From: Candidatus Obscuribacter sp.
GTDB lineage: Bacteria > Cyanobacteriota > Vampirovibrionia > Obscuribacterales > Obscuribacteraceae
Direction of reading: 5' to 3'
Length of the DNA stretch: 64,000 nucleotides
Assembly: GCA_016712465.1 (NCBI GenBank)
Contig: JADJQZ010000001.1
Span: forward strand, 248,001 to 312,000
Both the position numbers and the translations under genes were made by a program. The notes under the pieces are model-generated. The model made no database searches. It was given only the letters and a program-made list of their open reading frames with translations, and was not told where the DNA came from. Positions 52,735-62,100 of this stretch are shown piece after piece. Each line of letters starts with the position of its first letter. Position 1 is the first letter of the stretch.

Positions 52735-53145
52735 ATGATTATCATCAATTTGCCTTACATCGCTGCCGGTCTTTTGGTGGTTGTTGTTGTCCTCTACTTC
52801 ACCTGGCCGGCTTTCCGTCAGGTGCTGCGCCTTTGCTTAGACATGCATCGGCAACTGGGTAATGTTGCCGCTGCCCGAGCTAAAGTCACCCAATCTATGG
52901 TGGAAGTCCGTGAGGCAGAGGCTGCCAGTTTGAGGCATATCAGCCAGTATAAGACAGCGGTTCAAGGAAACGCTTCGGAGGATGTCAGAAATGCCATCAC
53001 CGGCATGGTTGCAAGGGCGAAGCGTGCTGTGTCCGATGCGAACAATGCTGCGGCGGAAGCGGCAACGTCACTCCAACTTGCCGTTGAAGCTCTGGACCGG
53101 GTGCGTGAGTCTTGGCGCAGGACTTCGCTGTTCCATTTTGGATAA
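52735..53145 (+). CDS. Truncated coiled-coil paralog, copy B
   Basis: 136 residues matching copies A and C at the membrane anchor (IIINLPYIAAGLL, YFTWPAFRQ) and the ALDRVRES region. It lacks about 35 residues after the anchor and all of the C-terminal half, ending in an unrelated WRRTSLFHFG tail. The AGGAG site and start are intact. It may be a decaying pseudogene or a short regulator. Confidence 0.6.
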   Translation: MIIINLPYIAAGLLVVVVVLYFTWPAFRQVLRLCLDMHRQLGNVAAARAKVTQSMVEVREAEAASLRHISQYKTAVQGNASEDVRNAITGMVARAKRAVSDANNAAAEAATSLQLAVEALDRVRESWRRTSLFHFG

Positions 53146-53177
53146 CTGTAGCCGTTGAGGCTGCCACTCTTGCTTTG

Positions 53178-53212
53178 CGGGTCTGTGGCTTCTCGCTGCA
53201 GACCCGTCTTTC
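53178..53212 (+). terminator. Terminator after coiled-coil copy B
   Basis: An 8-bp stem CGGGTCTG/CAGACCCG followed by TCTTTCT. Sequence around it is homologous to that around the copy A terminator, so it was duplicated with the gene. Confidence 0.7.
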
Positions 53213-53307
53213 TGCGCTGAACTGAAAGCTGCAGAGCCAAACCTGGTGGTCTGGTTTATGCCAGCCGCTAAAAAAAACTATCTCAAACCTTTACCAGGAG
53301 TCATTCC

Positions 53308-54039
53308 ATGATTATCATCAACTTGCCTTATATCGCTGCCGGTCTTTTAGCAGTTGTCGTTATTCTCTACTTCACCTGGCCGGCTTTCCGTCAGATGTTG
53401 CAGATTCGCGGCGGCAAAGCTGTGTCGAAAGCGACCAAAGCATCTGAAAAACAGCGCCACGAGCATAAGCGCCTGACTGCGGAACTAAATTTGCAGCTTG
53501 ATAACGTGGCTTCTGCCAGAGCCAATGCCACTCAGGCCGAAAAGGATGTGACAGCGGCCGAGGCTGACGTTGTTAAGTACACCAACCAGTACAAAACAGC
53601 GGTGCAAGGCAAGGCTTCGGAAGACGCTAAAAATGCCATTGCCGGCAAAGTGGCTAAGGCCAAGCAGGCTGTCACCAACAAGCAAGCGATTGCAGCGGAA
53701 GCGGCAAAGATTGCTCGCCAGGCCGTTGAAGCTCTTGATCAGGCCCGTGAATCCTTGCAGGATTTCGCTGATCAAATTGAAAACACCGAGCAGAAAGAAG
53801 CGCTTACTGCTGTCTTGAATACTGCGGCCGAGTCTTCCATGGCTTTGCGTAACATCAACGACCGCTTGAGTGCAGCTGGTGCCGCCAGTCGTGAAGCCGA
53901 CCATGATTTGGAAAAAGCCCGTGCCAAAAACGACCTGGCCATGGGTTCCGACACCGACCGCGAAATTGCCGCCATCGAAAAACAAGCATCGGCAGCGGCA
54001 ATTCGCGCTGAGTTGGACAAAGAGCTTGGTCTGGGCTAA
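53308..54039 (+). CDS. Membrane-anchored coiled-coil protein, copy C
   Basis: A 243-residue full-length paralog of copy A: same membrane anchor, QIRGGKAVSKATKASEKQRH linker, coiled coil and DFADQIENTEQKEALTAVLN block. The leader with AGGAG is nearly identical to that of copy B, indicating tandem duplication. Confidence 0.75.
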   Translation: MIIINLPYIAAGLLAVVVILYFTWPAFRQMLQIRGGKAVSKATKASEKQRHEHKRLTAELNLQLDNVASARANATQAEKDVTAAEADVVKYTNQYKTAVQGKASEDAKNAIAGKVAKAKQAVTNKQAIAAEAAKIARQAVEALDQARESLQDFADQIENTEQKEALTAVLNTAAESSMALRNINDRLSAAGAASREADHDLEKARAKNDLAMGSDTDREIAAIEKQASAAAIRAELDKELGLG

Positions 54040-54070
54040 GCCTCGCTTAGCCTGACCTGCCTTTGAGGTG

Positions 54071-54116
54071 AAGAGCGTGCCGCTGCTCAGGCAGTTTTGG
54101 TGCGCTCTTTTTTTTT
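54071..54116 (+). terminator. Terminator after coiled-coil copy C
   Basis: Stem AAGAGCG (54071-54077) with CGCTCTT (54103-54109), an inner TGCC/GGCA pair, and a T-run to 54116. It separates the TerD/coiled-coil block from the biosynthetic block. Confidence 0.85.
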
Positions 54117-54229
54117 GGCCTGCGCCTCTTGGCATCCCGCGTGCGGTCTGACCTTCAGTTAGTGGTCTGCACCGGCACTGGTCTGACAGGAGGCTGCCGC
54201 TGAGTTTTCTAATTTGGAGGACCTGCTAT

Positions 54230-55432
54230 ATGAGTTTGATTGATCGAGAATCTACCTTTCTGGAGGAGCAAGATGTCCCAATTGTCCATGCGGGATTACA
54301 CCGGGTAGAACTACCTACTGGTGTAATCTCGGTTTCCGTGCACGAGCCCCTCCTTCCACTTCATAGCCTTTGCGGATTTGCCGCCCGGCAAAATCCCAAA
54401 CGCGGTTTCCTTTTTGTCTCTAAAGTCTTGGGCAAGCACATTCCTGTGCGTCCATCACTGATGCTCACCGTGCAGGAGCGCCTCACCAGTCAGATACCAG
54501 CGGACTTACCCGGACCGGTGGTGGTGATCGGCATGGCTGAGACGGCAACCTGCTTGGGGCAGGGCGTTTTTGAAGCTTACAAGGTAATGACCGGCAGAGA
54601 GGATGTTCTCTTCATTCCTTCCACCCGCTATCGCCTCAACCATCCAGTCGCCTTGCAGTTCCTGGAAGAGCATTGCCATGCTGCCGATCACATCATGTAT
54701 TTGCCGGAAAACGAGAGAGCCAGGGAACTGTTCGAGCATGCTCGCTCTCTCATTCTGGTGGACGATGAGGCCTCCACAGGCAAGACCTTCGTCAATCTGG
54801 CCACAGCCTTTTGCCGTCGCATTAATTCGATAGAGCGGCTGGTCACGGCCGTCATTACCGATTGGCGCGGACCGGAGCGTACTGAAAGAAGCCAGGCGGA
54901 CATGCCCGTTCAGTGCAATGACGTCGCTCTGCTCAAGGGCATGTATCAGTTCCAGGCTGCTGCCAGTTTGCAGGCTATGCAAATGCCACATGCTGTGGGT
55001 AACGATGCTTGTAAAAATCACCTGCTTGCGCGCAATCATGGACGACTCGGTACAACCGAGCACTTTCAGTTGCCGGGGCAATTGGTCAGTCAGGCCCAGG
55101 CGCTGGTTGAGGAGGCTGCGGGAAAACCGGTGCTGGTGCTCGGTACCGGTGAGTTTTCCTTCCCGCCCTTCCGCCTGGCGCTCTATATGGAAGAGCTTGG
55201 TGCGGATGTGTATTTCCAGACCACTACCCGCTCACCCATAATTGCCGATGCGGGCACTGCAATCGCCTGTGGATTTTCTTTCGCCGACAACTACGAGGAT
55301 GGAATCAGTAACTATCTCTACAACGTTGAGCGCGAGCAATACGGCTTGGTGGTACTGGCGCATGAGACGCCCGCTCACACCATCCCATCAAGACTTCGTG
55401 ATGAACTCGATGCCAGGCTGGTGGAGATATAG
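54230..55432 (+). CDS. Ter-associated phosphoribosyltransferase with TRSP domain
   Basis: A 400-residue two-domain protein. The N-terminal PRTase domain carries the PRPP loop LVDDEASTGKT (176-186), preceded by VVVIGMAETATCLGQG. The C-terminal domain (about 280-395, with VLVLGTGEFSFPPFRLALYM) matches the TRSP domain found with Ter PRTases. The set is predicted to build a nucleoside-like compound. GGAGG lies 9 bases before the ATG. The next gene follows 1 base after its stop. Confidence 0.88.
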   Translation: MSLIDRESTFLEEQDVPIVHAGLHRVELPTGVISVSVHEPLLPLHSLCGFAARQNPKRGFLFVSKVLGKHIPVRPSLMLTVQERLTSQIPADLPGPVVVIGMAETATCLGQGVFEAYKVMTGREDVLFIPSTRYRLNHPVALQFLEEHCHAADHIMYLPENERARELFEHARSLILVDDEASTGKTFVNLATAFCRRINSIERLVTAVITDWRGPERTERSQADMPVQCNDVALLKGMYQFQAAASLQAMQMPHAVGNDACKNHLLARNHGRLGTTEHFQLPGQLVSQAQALVEEAAGKPVLVLGTGEFSFPPFRLALYMEELGADVYFQTTTRSPIIADAGTAIACGFSFADNYEDGISNYLYNVEREQYGLVVLAHETPAHTIPSRLRDELDARLVEI

Positions 55433-55433
55433 C

Positions 55434-56177
55434 ATGCAGTCCGTCTTTAGTTTCTGCGATTTAGATGACACGCTCTTTAGGAGTGGGCGCAAGGCTGCTG
55501 CGGACGACCTGGCAAGAGCGGTGGCCTTTAGCTCCAAAGGTCTACCCATAAGCTTTCAATCCAGGGAGCAGGCCGCTCTTTATTCCTGGCTGGCAGCAAG
55601 CAGCCGGCTCATTGTCACAACCGGGCGTAGTTCCAAATGGCTTTCTCGCATCACATTGCCGTTCAATGACTACGCCATCTGTTCCTTTGGCGGTGTGATT
55701 CTTTCTCCCGATGGAGAACCTCAGCCCGACTGGTATGCCTATATTCAGTCTGAGGTTGAGAAAACCAGAGCCGACTTGCTTGCCCTCAAGCACGTCTGTG
55801 AAGCGGAAGCTAGCCGTCTGTGCTTCGATGTGCGCGTTAAGGTGGTGAAAGACAAGGGTCTTGATCTGCATCTTTCCATCAAGCACAACAAGCGGTCTCA
55901 GAACGAAACCACCAGCCTGGCTGCGCTCTTGCGGGAGCAGTTGCCGGCCGGTTGGTGGATGCACTTGAATGGGCGGAACATGGCACTGTGTCCGCCTTAC
56001 CTTGGTAAGGACAAGGCGGTCGCCTGGTTCCTGGACCATCTAGCCGGCACCTACAGTCTCGTCTTGGGTGTGGGCGATAGCCTTTCGGACCTCAGCTACA
56101 TGGGGCTCGGGCATGGTGCCGTAATACCTGTGAAGCCGAAGTCGCAGATTTTTGCGACGTTGTCGGACCTTGCTTAA
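55434..56177 (+). CDS. HAD-superfamily hydrolase 1
   Basis: A 247-residue HAD phosphatase with motif I DLDDTLF near the N-terminus, motif II Thr in IVTTGRSS and a C-terminal VLGVGDSLSDLSYM motif IV. The cap resembles sugar-phosphate or sucrose-phosphatase-type Cof enzymes. It begins 1 base after the stop of the PRTase-TRSP gene, so the genes are translationally coupled. Confidence 0.88.
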   Translation: MQSVFSFCDLDDTLFRSGRKAAADDLARAVAFSSKGLPISFQSREQAALYSWLAASSRLIVTTGRSSKWLSRITLPFNDYAICSFGGVILSPDGEPQPDWYAYIQSEVEKTRADLLALKHVCEAEASRLCFDVRVKVVKDKGLDLHLSIKHNKRSQNETTSLAALLREQLPAGWWMHLNGRNMALCPPYLGKDKAVAWFLDHLAGTYSLVLGVGDSLSDLSYMGLGHGAVIPVKPKSQIFATLSDLA

Positions 56178-56249
56178 AAACATTTGGGCGCTTGTACAGC
56201 CGCTTCTGCGGCCGGGCGCCTTTCATTTTTATTTAAACCGGAGAACCAA

Positions 56250-57008
56250 ATGTCAAATTCACCTGTTAAACCTTTAGCATTTGCCGATATCGACGACAAC
56301 TTCTGCCACACAACCGGCAAGTTTCGCAAGTATGTCGGCGATGAGAGCTTGGGCGAAGCTTGCGTCATTGACCAGACCGGCAAAGCGCTTTCCTACCGCA
56401 GCGCCGCTCAAACGGCTTATCTCAACTGGCTCATGGACAGCGCCAATGTGGTGCCGGTAACCGGACGCAGTCGCGAAAAGTTCTTGCAAGTGCAATTGGG
56501 TTTCAGCGGTCATGCCATTGTCTCCTTCGGTGGTCTTATCTTGCTTGCGGATGGCACGCCTGAACCGGGCTGGTACAACATTATCAAGGAAGCGGCGGCT
56601 CTTGAAGCCGATGCCATCAAGGCTTTGCTCGCTCAAGCTAAAGCACAGGCAGCCTCAATGGATAGCGCTCTTAATGTCACTCTCATCACCGATGAGGGTC
56701 TCGACCTGCTGGTTAAGGTGCAGCATAAAGAAGGCAAGAACGACGTGCTGGCTGCCATGGGTAATGGCATGGCCGAGTACCTGCCTTCTGGCTGGACCCT
56801 GCACAACAATGAAGGTCAGCTCTGTGCCTACCCGCCTTTCCTGGGCAAAGAGAAAGCTTGCGCTTATTACCTTGAGCACCTGGCCGCTCCCTACAGCCTC
56901 TTGATTGGTTCCGGCGATAGCCTTACCGACCTGGGCTTCATCGGTCTGTGCGATGTGATGGTGGCACCGGTTAACTCGCAAATTTTCCGCAGTCTGGATA
57001 CGCACTAA
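56250..57008 (+). CDS. HAD-superfamily hydrolase 2, variant motif I
   Basis: A 252-residue paralog of the preceding HAD protein: PVTGRSREKF, LIGSGDSLTDLGFIG and a similar cap. Motif I reads ADIDDNF (Asp13, Asp15), with Asn17 where most HAD phosphatases have Thr/Val. Both Asp residues are kept, so it may still be active. GGAG lies 6 bases before the ATG at 56250. Confidence 0.85.
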   Translation: MSNSPVKPLAFADIDDNFCHTTGKFRKYVGDESLGEACVIDQTGKALSYRSAAQTAYLNWLMDSANVVPVTGRSREKFLQVQLGFSGHAIVSFGGLILLADGTPEPGWYNIIKEAAALEADAIKALLAQAKAQAASMDSALNVTLITDEGLDLLVKVQHKEGKNDVLAAMGNGMAEYLPSGWTLHNNEGQLCAYPPFLGKEKACAYYLEHLAAPYSLLIGSGDSLTDLGFIGLCDVMVAPVNSQIFRSLDTH

Positions 57009-57089
57009 AGCTGGCTCAAACTGCCGGTTGTGCGTCTAGTTGTCCCTTTCTGAACGAATTGTTGCTCTAAGGAGCATGAGGTATTTTGT

Positions 57090-58178
57090 ATGCAAAAATT
57101 TCACGGAAGCTATAAATCATCTGATGTAACTTTCCTGCTGGACCCGATTGTGGTGACGGAGGACGGTGTACCACCGGGAACTCCGCAGGCGGAAGGAGCA
57201 GCCGCTTATGAGGTGCAAATTGCCTCGGAAGCACCCATGTCGCCGCTCTATTTGAGCTACTTCTACGGTGCTCTGGAGCGCAACAAGACTCGCATCGCCT
57301 ACGATGTAGCACAGGTGGCCCGGGCCCTGGCTGCTAGACCCAATGAAGAGTTGGTACTGGCCAGCCTGGTGCGGGCCGGTACTCCTATTGGTGTCTTGCT
57401 GCATCGGGCTCTCGTTTTGCTGGGGCGCAAGAGCGTGCATTACAGCATTTCCGCTACCCGTAAACGCGGCAGTGACCCCTGCGCTCTCGATGCCATAATC
57501 CGCGACCACAGCCCCGAAGACATTGTCTTCGTAGACGGTTGGACCGGTAAGGGTTATATCGCCACGGAACTGCGGGAGGCCATGCACGGCTTCAATTTCT
57601 CGCGCCATGTGCGTATCAACCCTGAACTGGTGGTGCTGGCCGACCTGGCTGGTGTAGCCGGTTTATCGGCATCGTCCGATGACTACTTGATACCGGCGGC
57701 GATGCTGCGCTCCACCGTCTGCGGGCTCATCAGCGCCTCCATGCTCAATCCCAGAAATGTGCCCGGCTTGCCCGATGCCTGTCTTTTTTACGAGCACCTG
57801 CGCTCTTACGACCTCTCTGCCTTCTTTGTAGACACCGTCACGGAAGAAGTGGCGAAGGTGCTGCCGTCTCTAGTCGGAACGCCGGTTATTGCCTGGGACG
57901 AGGAGGCAAAGCAGCAAGCGCGGCTGGTATCGGATGCCTTTGTGGACGAGACCATGCGCATGTACGGCATTGTGGAGCGCAACAAGGTGAAGCCCGGCAT
58001 TTGCGAAGCCAATCGCGCCCTGCTCACTCGTGCCAATCAGATGCAACTGGTGGTGCGTGACTTGCAAGGCGACGGCGAAGACCTGGCCAACCTGCTTGCC
58101 CTGGCTGAAGCCAAAGGCGTGGTTGTTTCTGAAAATAGCGCGCTGCCATATCGTGCGGCGGTTCTTTTAACTGCTTGA
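57090..58178 (+). CDS. StiP/PELOTA-domain Ter-associated protein
   Basis: A 362-residue protein. The N-terminal StiP domain includes a PRPP-loop-like VDGWTGKG (148-155). The C-terminal PELOTA-like domain (about 300-362, with QLVVRDLQGDGEDLANLLAL) is an RNA-binding-type fold. These two domains are fused in Ter biosynthetic operons. Whether the StiP domain is a protease or a transferase is unsettled. Confidence 0.82.
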   Translation: MQKFHGSYKSSDVTFLLDPIVVTEDGVPPGTPQAEGAAAYEVQIASEAPMSPLYLSYFYGALERNKTRIAYDVAQVARALAARPNEELVLASLVRAGTPIGVLLHRALVLLGRKSVHYSISATRKRGSDPCALDAIIRDHSPEDIVFVDGWTGKGYIATELREAMHGFNFSRHVRINPELVVLADLAGVAGLSASSDDYLIPAAMLRSTVCGLISASMLNPRNVPGLPDACLFYEHLRSYDLSAFFVDTVTEEVAKVLPSLVGTPVIAWDEEAKQQARLVSDAFVDETMRMYGIVERNKVKPGICEANRALLTRANQMQLVVRDLQGDGEDLANLLALAEAKGVVVSENSALPYRAAVLLTA

Positions 58179-58191
58179 CCAGGAATTTGAA

Positions 58192-59100
58192 ATGATAAAA
58201 CAAAGATCCCAATTGCAGCTGGGCGCTTCCATGTATGTGCCTGCCACCCAGGACATCGACCGCCTGGTGGCCATTGCCAACTCCGAGAAATTTCCGCAAC
58301 TGAGATCGGTAATCTTCTGTACCGAAGATGCCGTCAGGGGTGAGGAACTGCATACGGCTTTGCGCAATCTCAAACATGCCTTGCCCAAATTCAAAGAGAA
58401 CAACCGGCTCTTGCGCTTCATCAGAGTGCGCAACCCGGACGTGATGGCCCGCTGTATCGCTACTCCCGGTATCGAGAACATCGACGGCTTTGTCATGCCC
58501 AAGATTACTCGCAGCAATATCGGTACTTATTTGTCGCTCCTGACCGATAAGGACGACTTCAGCTTGATGCCCACCATCGAGACAAGGGAAGTCTTTGAAA
58601 GCGCTGAAATGTTGAAGCTGAGGCGGGTGCTCTTGAATGATTCACGGGTGGTGGGGCGCATTTTGTGTTTGCGCATCGGCGGTAACGACTTGATGAGCTG
58701 CCTTGGTGTGCGTCGTTCTTTCGAGCACACCATTTACGAAACTGCTCTGGGACCGCTTATCGCTCGACTGTCCGGAGAGTTTCTGCCTTATGGCATCGGT
58801 CTGAGCGCACCGGTTTGCGAAATCACCTGCCCGCAAGCAAGACCAGTGCTGGAACGGGAATTGGAGCTTGATCTCTTGCATGGGCTTTTCGGCAAGACAG
58901 CCATTCATCCCAGCCAGATTGAGGTAATCGAGGAGTCCTACAAGGTGCGCCGGGAGGACATCGAGGAAGCCCATAAAATCGTCGACCCAAATGCTCCGGC
59001 AGTGTTCAAACCGGGGCGGCGCATGTGCGAACCCACAACCCACATGAGCTGGGCGCAACACATCATCGCTCGCGCTGAAATTTATGGCGTGCGTTCTTAA
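58192..59100 (+). CDS. Ter-associated HpcH/HpaI aldolase/citrate-lyase-like protein
   Basis: A 302-residue TIM-barrel enzyme of the citrate lyase beta/HpcH type: CTEDAV metal-site region, RVRNPD, GFVMPKI, an Arg/Glu-containing LRIGGNDLM segment and GKTAIHPSQIEVIEE, the C-terminal signature. Substrate is predicted to be a sugar-derived or keto acid in the Ter pathway. It starts 13 bases after the StiP gene. Confidence 0.87.
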   Translation: MIKQRSQLQLGASMYVPATQDIDRLVAIANSEKFPQLRSVIFCTEDAVRGEELHTALRNLKHALPKFKENNRLLRFIRVRNPDVMARCIATPGIENIDGFVMPKITRSNIGTYLSLLTDKDDFSLMPTIETREVFESAEMLKLRRVLLNDSRVVGRILCLRIGGNDLMSCLGVRRSFEHTIYETALGPLIARLSGEFLPYGIGLSAPVCEITCPQARPVLERELELDLLHGLFGKTAIHPSQIEVIEESYKVRREDIEEAHKIVDPNAPAVFKPGRRMCEPTTHMSWAQHIIARAEIYGVRS

Positions 59101-59118
59101 CTTTGGAGTGAGTCTTAT

Positions 59119-60147
59119 ATGCAAAAACGAGTATGGTTTAACCAGGGAATGCCTCTTCTGGAAGAAGTGTTTGAAGTCGTGAAAGCTGTGGGCGACAGCA
59201 GTATCTTCATCATCTGTAGCCATCGCTTGCTTGATTTTCCCGCCGGTCGCAAATGCGATCTCTTCGTGAAGGAGCCCGACAACCTCTCCGATGCGGATTA
59301 TCTGGAATACTGCCTGCGCTTTGCCGAGGAACATCACGTGGACTTGTTTGTGCCTTCAAGCCGGGCTACCCTGCTTGTGGCCAATCGAGAGCGTTTCAGC
59401 GCTATCGGGGTCAAGCTGATGGTGGCCGGTGAAGCCGATGTTCTGGAAATGATTCGCTCCAAAACCGAGTGCTACGAGGCTCTGGGAGCGGGTCTTGTGC
59501 CTATGCCCGAGTACCGCGTCTTCAGTGATCTGGCGGGTTTCGAAGCGGCCTACGCGGAAATGGCGCCCCGGCACGACAAGGTGTGCTTCAAGCCGGTGGC
59601 CGGTGTTTTCGCTCATGGCTTCCGAGTAGTCGTGCCCGATGGCGGTGCCTTTGACCGGCTCATGGATACCGGCCCTTACACGGCTACTACCTCTGTGGGT
59701 CTGTCTGAAGCGCGTATTATCTTCGGCGAGCGGGAGAGCTTTGAGCCCTTCATGCTCATGGAATATCTGGAAGGGCGGGAGCGCAGCGTGGATTGCATAG
59801 CCGATAAGGGAAAGCTTGTGCGCAGTATCATTCGCCACAAAGATACCCACAGCACTCAGCTTATGGAAGCCAATCCTAAGGTGGATGAGCTAATCGATCG
59901 CATCGTCGGCAAACTCAAGCTTGATGGTGTTTTCAACGTGCAGTTCAAAGACCACAACGGTGAGCCTTATCTGCTCGAGATTAACTCTCGCATGTCCGGC
60001 GGCTTGCACAAAGCTTGTATGGCTACGCAGTTCCCCATGCCGTATTGGGCTTTGCGCCTGGCTCTTGGTACGGTTTCGGCTTCTGAGATTCCCTATCCGA
60101 AAACAGGGGTGCGTCTGCGCAAACGAAAGTCGTACGAAATGGAGTAA
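59119..60147 (+). CDS. Ter-associated ATP-grasp ligase
   Basis: A 342-residue ATP-grasp enzyme: HDKVCFKPVAGVFAHG (ATP-binding Lys), FEPFMLMEYLEGRERSVD (adenine/ribose contacts) and FKDHNGEPYLLEINSRMSGG (metal and triphosphate ligands, Glu-x-Asn). It would ligate an acid to an amine or similar. It is the last gene of the tight biosynthetic block (18 bases after the lyase). Confidence 0.9.
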   Translation: MQKRVWFNQGMPLLEEVFEVVKAVGDSSIFIICSHRLLDFPAGRKCDLFVKEPDNLSDADYLEYCLRFAEEHHVDLFVPSSRATLLVANRERFSAIGVKLMVAGEADVLEMIRSKTECYEALGAGLVPMPEYRVFSDLAGFEAAYAEMAPRHDKVCFKPVAGVFAHGFRVVVPDGGAFDRLMDTGPYTATTSVGLSEARIIFGERESFEPFMLMEYLEGRERSVDCIADKGKLVRSIIRHKDTHSTQLMEANPKVDELIDRIVGKLKLDGVFNVQFKDHNGEPYLLEINSRMSGGLHKACMATQFPMPYWALRLALGTVSASEIPYPKTGVRLRKRKSYEME

Positions 60148-60240
60148 AGGCGCTACGCCTGCTTCCTGAAAGCCCAGAGGGTGCGGCCGCCGACTGAAAG
60201 TGGCAGCTGCACTCGCTTCACTTTCCATTCCCATTAAAAC

Positions 60241-60257
60241 GCGGACCAGCGGTCCGC
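60241..60257 (+). terminator. Short hairpin before the 101-aa gene
   Basis: GCGGACC-AGC-GGTCCGC, a perfect 7-bp stem followed by TTTCTTT and then AAGGAG of the next gene. It could act as an attenuator. Confidence 0.5.
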
Positions 60258-60276
60258 TTTCTTTAAGGAGTTCCTC

Positions 60277-60582
60277 ATGTTCCTTTCACATCCCACTCTT
60301 TCTCTTATGCTCTTCGCCATTGTTCTGGTGGGGGCTAAAAAGGTTTTCGCCGTTCTGGTGAAGATGTTTGCTTTCAGCCATGCCTCGGAAGCCAAAAGAC
60401 GTCGCGCGGCATTCATGTTGGTCGGTACCACCATTGCTCTCATGGCGGCACCGCTGATCATTCCTTTCGGCGGACCCTTCCGCTTACTGGTGGCGCTCTT
60501 GTACATGCTCTACATCGGCTGTGGTCTCTGGCAGGTCTGGGCCTGGTATTACGGCAGCGACCGTACCGAAACGAGCTCGTGA
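60277..60582 (+). CDS. Small membrane protein (101 aa)
   Basis: No family recognised. Three hydrophobic segments (about residues 5-26, 44-67 and 70-90). AAGGAG lies 7 bases before the ATG, and it follows the ATP-grasp gene by 129 bases, so it could be the membrane component of the same module. Confidence 0.6.
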   Translation: MFLSHPTLSLMLFAIVLVGAKKVFAVLVKMFAFSHASEAKRRRAAFMLVGTTIALMAAPLIIPFGGPFRLLVALLYMLYIGCGLWQVWAWYYGSDRTETSS

Positions 60583-61153
60583 TGCCTGACCTATACCGGT
60601 GATTTGGAAACGTACCAGTTGCCGGTAAATGATCCGAATTTAGATGCTAAGGGTTAGGTCCTTATTGGTAATTGAGCGGAGTCTCAATATCATTGATATC
60701 GCTGGTAGTGCAGAGGGTTGCCTACCGGCGATGGTTTTGTGGCTTCGCTGCTAAAAAAAGTTCCAGATAATACTATAGGAAATAGCAATTGGTTGTAACT
60801 TTTAAAGGAGCGCTGTCTTGCCAGGTTGGCGGGCCACTATCAACTGGCCCAGTTCGGCATGTTTCTGGTTCGGTTCCGGCTGTTGGGCATCGCGGTAAGA
60901 AGATGGTTCACCATTAGTGGTGCCATTGAAAGCCTTTGACAAGTGGTTGACCGGGCTTGAGCGTGGTTATTTACCGCTGCAATTGCTTTGTGAATACCGC
61001 TTGGTTTCAGATTGCCGGCCGTCCAACTCTTGCTCCTTGCTTCACCGCTCTGTTAGAAACAGTTGCTTCTATAATCCTTTCCTCAAAGGTGTTTTAACCC
61101 TTACCAATTTTCTTCCAAATATCCCGAAAACCTGAAATTAGCCTGGAATCGCG
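60583..61153. other. Intergenic region, no gene seen
   Basis: No gene seen. A GGGCCA/TGGCCC hairpin lies near 60832-60855. It should contain the promoter of the ChaN-like gene. Confidence 0.35.
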
Positions 61154-62041
61154 ATGAATACGAGTCTTGATAAGCTATTGGCTGTCCTCCTGTTCATTTT
61201 AGGGCTGCTCTTTTTACTGAGTGGCAATTCTTCCGGCGGCTCTACCGCCAACCTTACACCCTGCCGCCTTTCGAGTGTGGAAGAGGTGAAAAACTGCTTG
61301 CTGACCAACAGGCGGGATGCAACCGATTTTTCCAGTTTGCTGCAAGGAGAGTCTGTTCTCATCTTCGGAGAGACGTATCTCAGTGTGGACAATCGTTTTG
61401 AACTGATGGCCGCTTTGCCGGCTCTCAAGAAGCTTGGTTTTACCAGGCTTGCTCTTGAAGCAATGCCTTCTTCCCGGCAATCCCTGGTAAATGAATACAA
61501 GCAGGGCAGAGTGCCCCGCCAAGAAATAAAGGCGGCTATTAAGTCGATCTGGGGACACAGTCCCGAATCGTACATGCAAGTTATTGATGCGGCCCTGGAT
61601 CAGGGTATTGAAGTGGTCTTCTTAGATCGCGACTACGAGCGTGTCGACCTCCATGCCGACAACTGGCAGGAACTTGAAAAACAAGCCCGGAATAGGCGGG
61701 AGAAACACTGGCTTAATGTGCTTACCAGGCAATTAGAGCAGCATCCTGGCGCTCGCATGCTTGTACTCGTAGGCAGTGACCATATTTCTCCCCAGGCGGC
61801 CACCATGCCCTTGCAATGCCGCTTGCGGCAGTCCGGCATCGCTGCCGCCTCCATTGCTATTGCCGGTGGTGGCGTTTTCTATGACGACGTTCTCACCCGA
61901 GCTGCCCGCCAGGGAAGGCTTGAAAGGAGCAAATTCTTTGTGCGTCTTGCCCCGATCAAAGGTGCCTGGCAAGGTATGGATTTCTATCTGCATCTGCCTC
62001 AAACCAGCGAAAAGAGGAAGATTTATTCTTATTCCGAATGA
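61154..62041 (+). CDS. ChaN-like membrane-anchored protein
   Basis: A 295-residue protein. An N-terminal hydrophobic segment (8-26) anchors a domain with VLIFGETYLSVDN, LGFTRLALEAMPSS and LVLVGSDHISPQA, matching the ChaN/EreA-like fold, which binds haem or acts as an esterase. The conserved GE-T-H position has Tyr in place of His. Start context is weak. Confidence 0.65.
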   Translation: MNTSLDKLLAVLLFILGLLFLLSGNSSGGSTANLTPCRLSSVEEVKNCLLTNRRDATDFSSLLQGESVLIFGETYLSVDNRFELMAALPALKKLGFTRLALEAMPSSRQSLVNEYKQGRVPRQEIKAAIKSIWGHSPESYMQVIDAALDQGIEVVFLDRDYERVDLHADNWQELEKQARNRREKHWLNVLTRQLEQHPGARMLVLVGSDHISPQAATMPLQCRLRQSGIAAASIAIAGGGVFYDDVLTRAARQGRLERSKFFVRLAPIKGAWQGMDFYLHLPQTSEKRKIYSYSE

Positions 62042-62070
62042 GCACTTTCAAATAGAGAGGAGACATAAAC

Positions 62071-62100
62071 ATGTCTATCCGTTATGAATGCAAATGTTGA
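62071..62100 (+). other. Nine-codon reading frame overlapping the next gene
   Basis: ATG at 62071 with a well-spaced AGGAG reads MSIRYECKC and stops at 62098-62100. It overlaps the isochorismatase start in another frame. It may be a leader peptide, or a sign that the isochorismatase start is frameshifted here. Confidence 0.3.
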
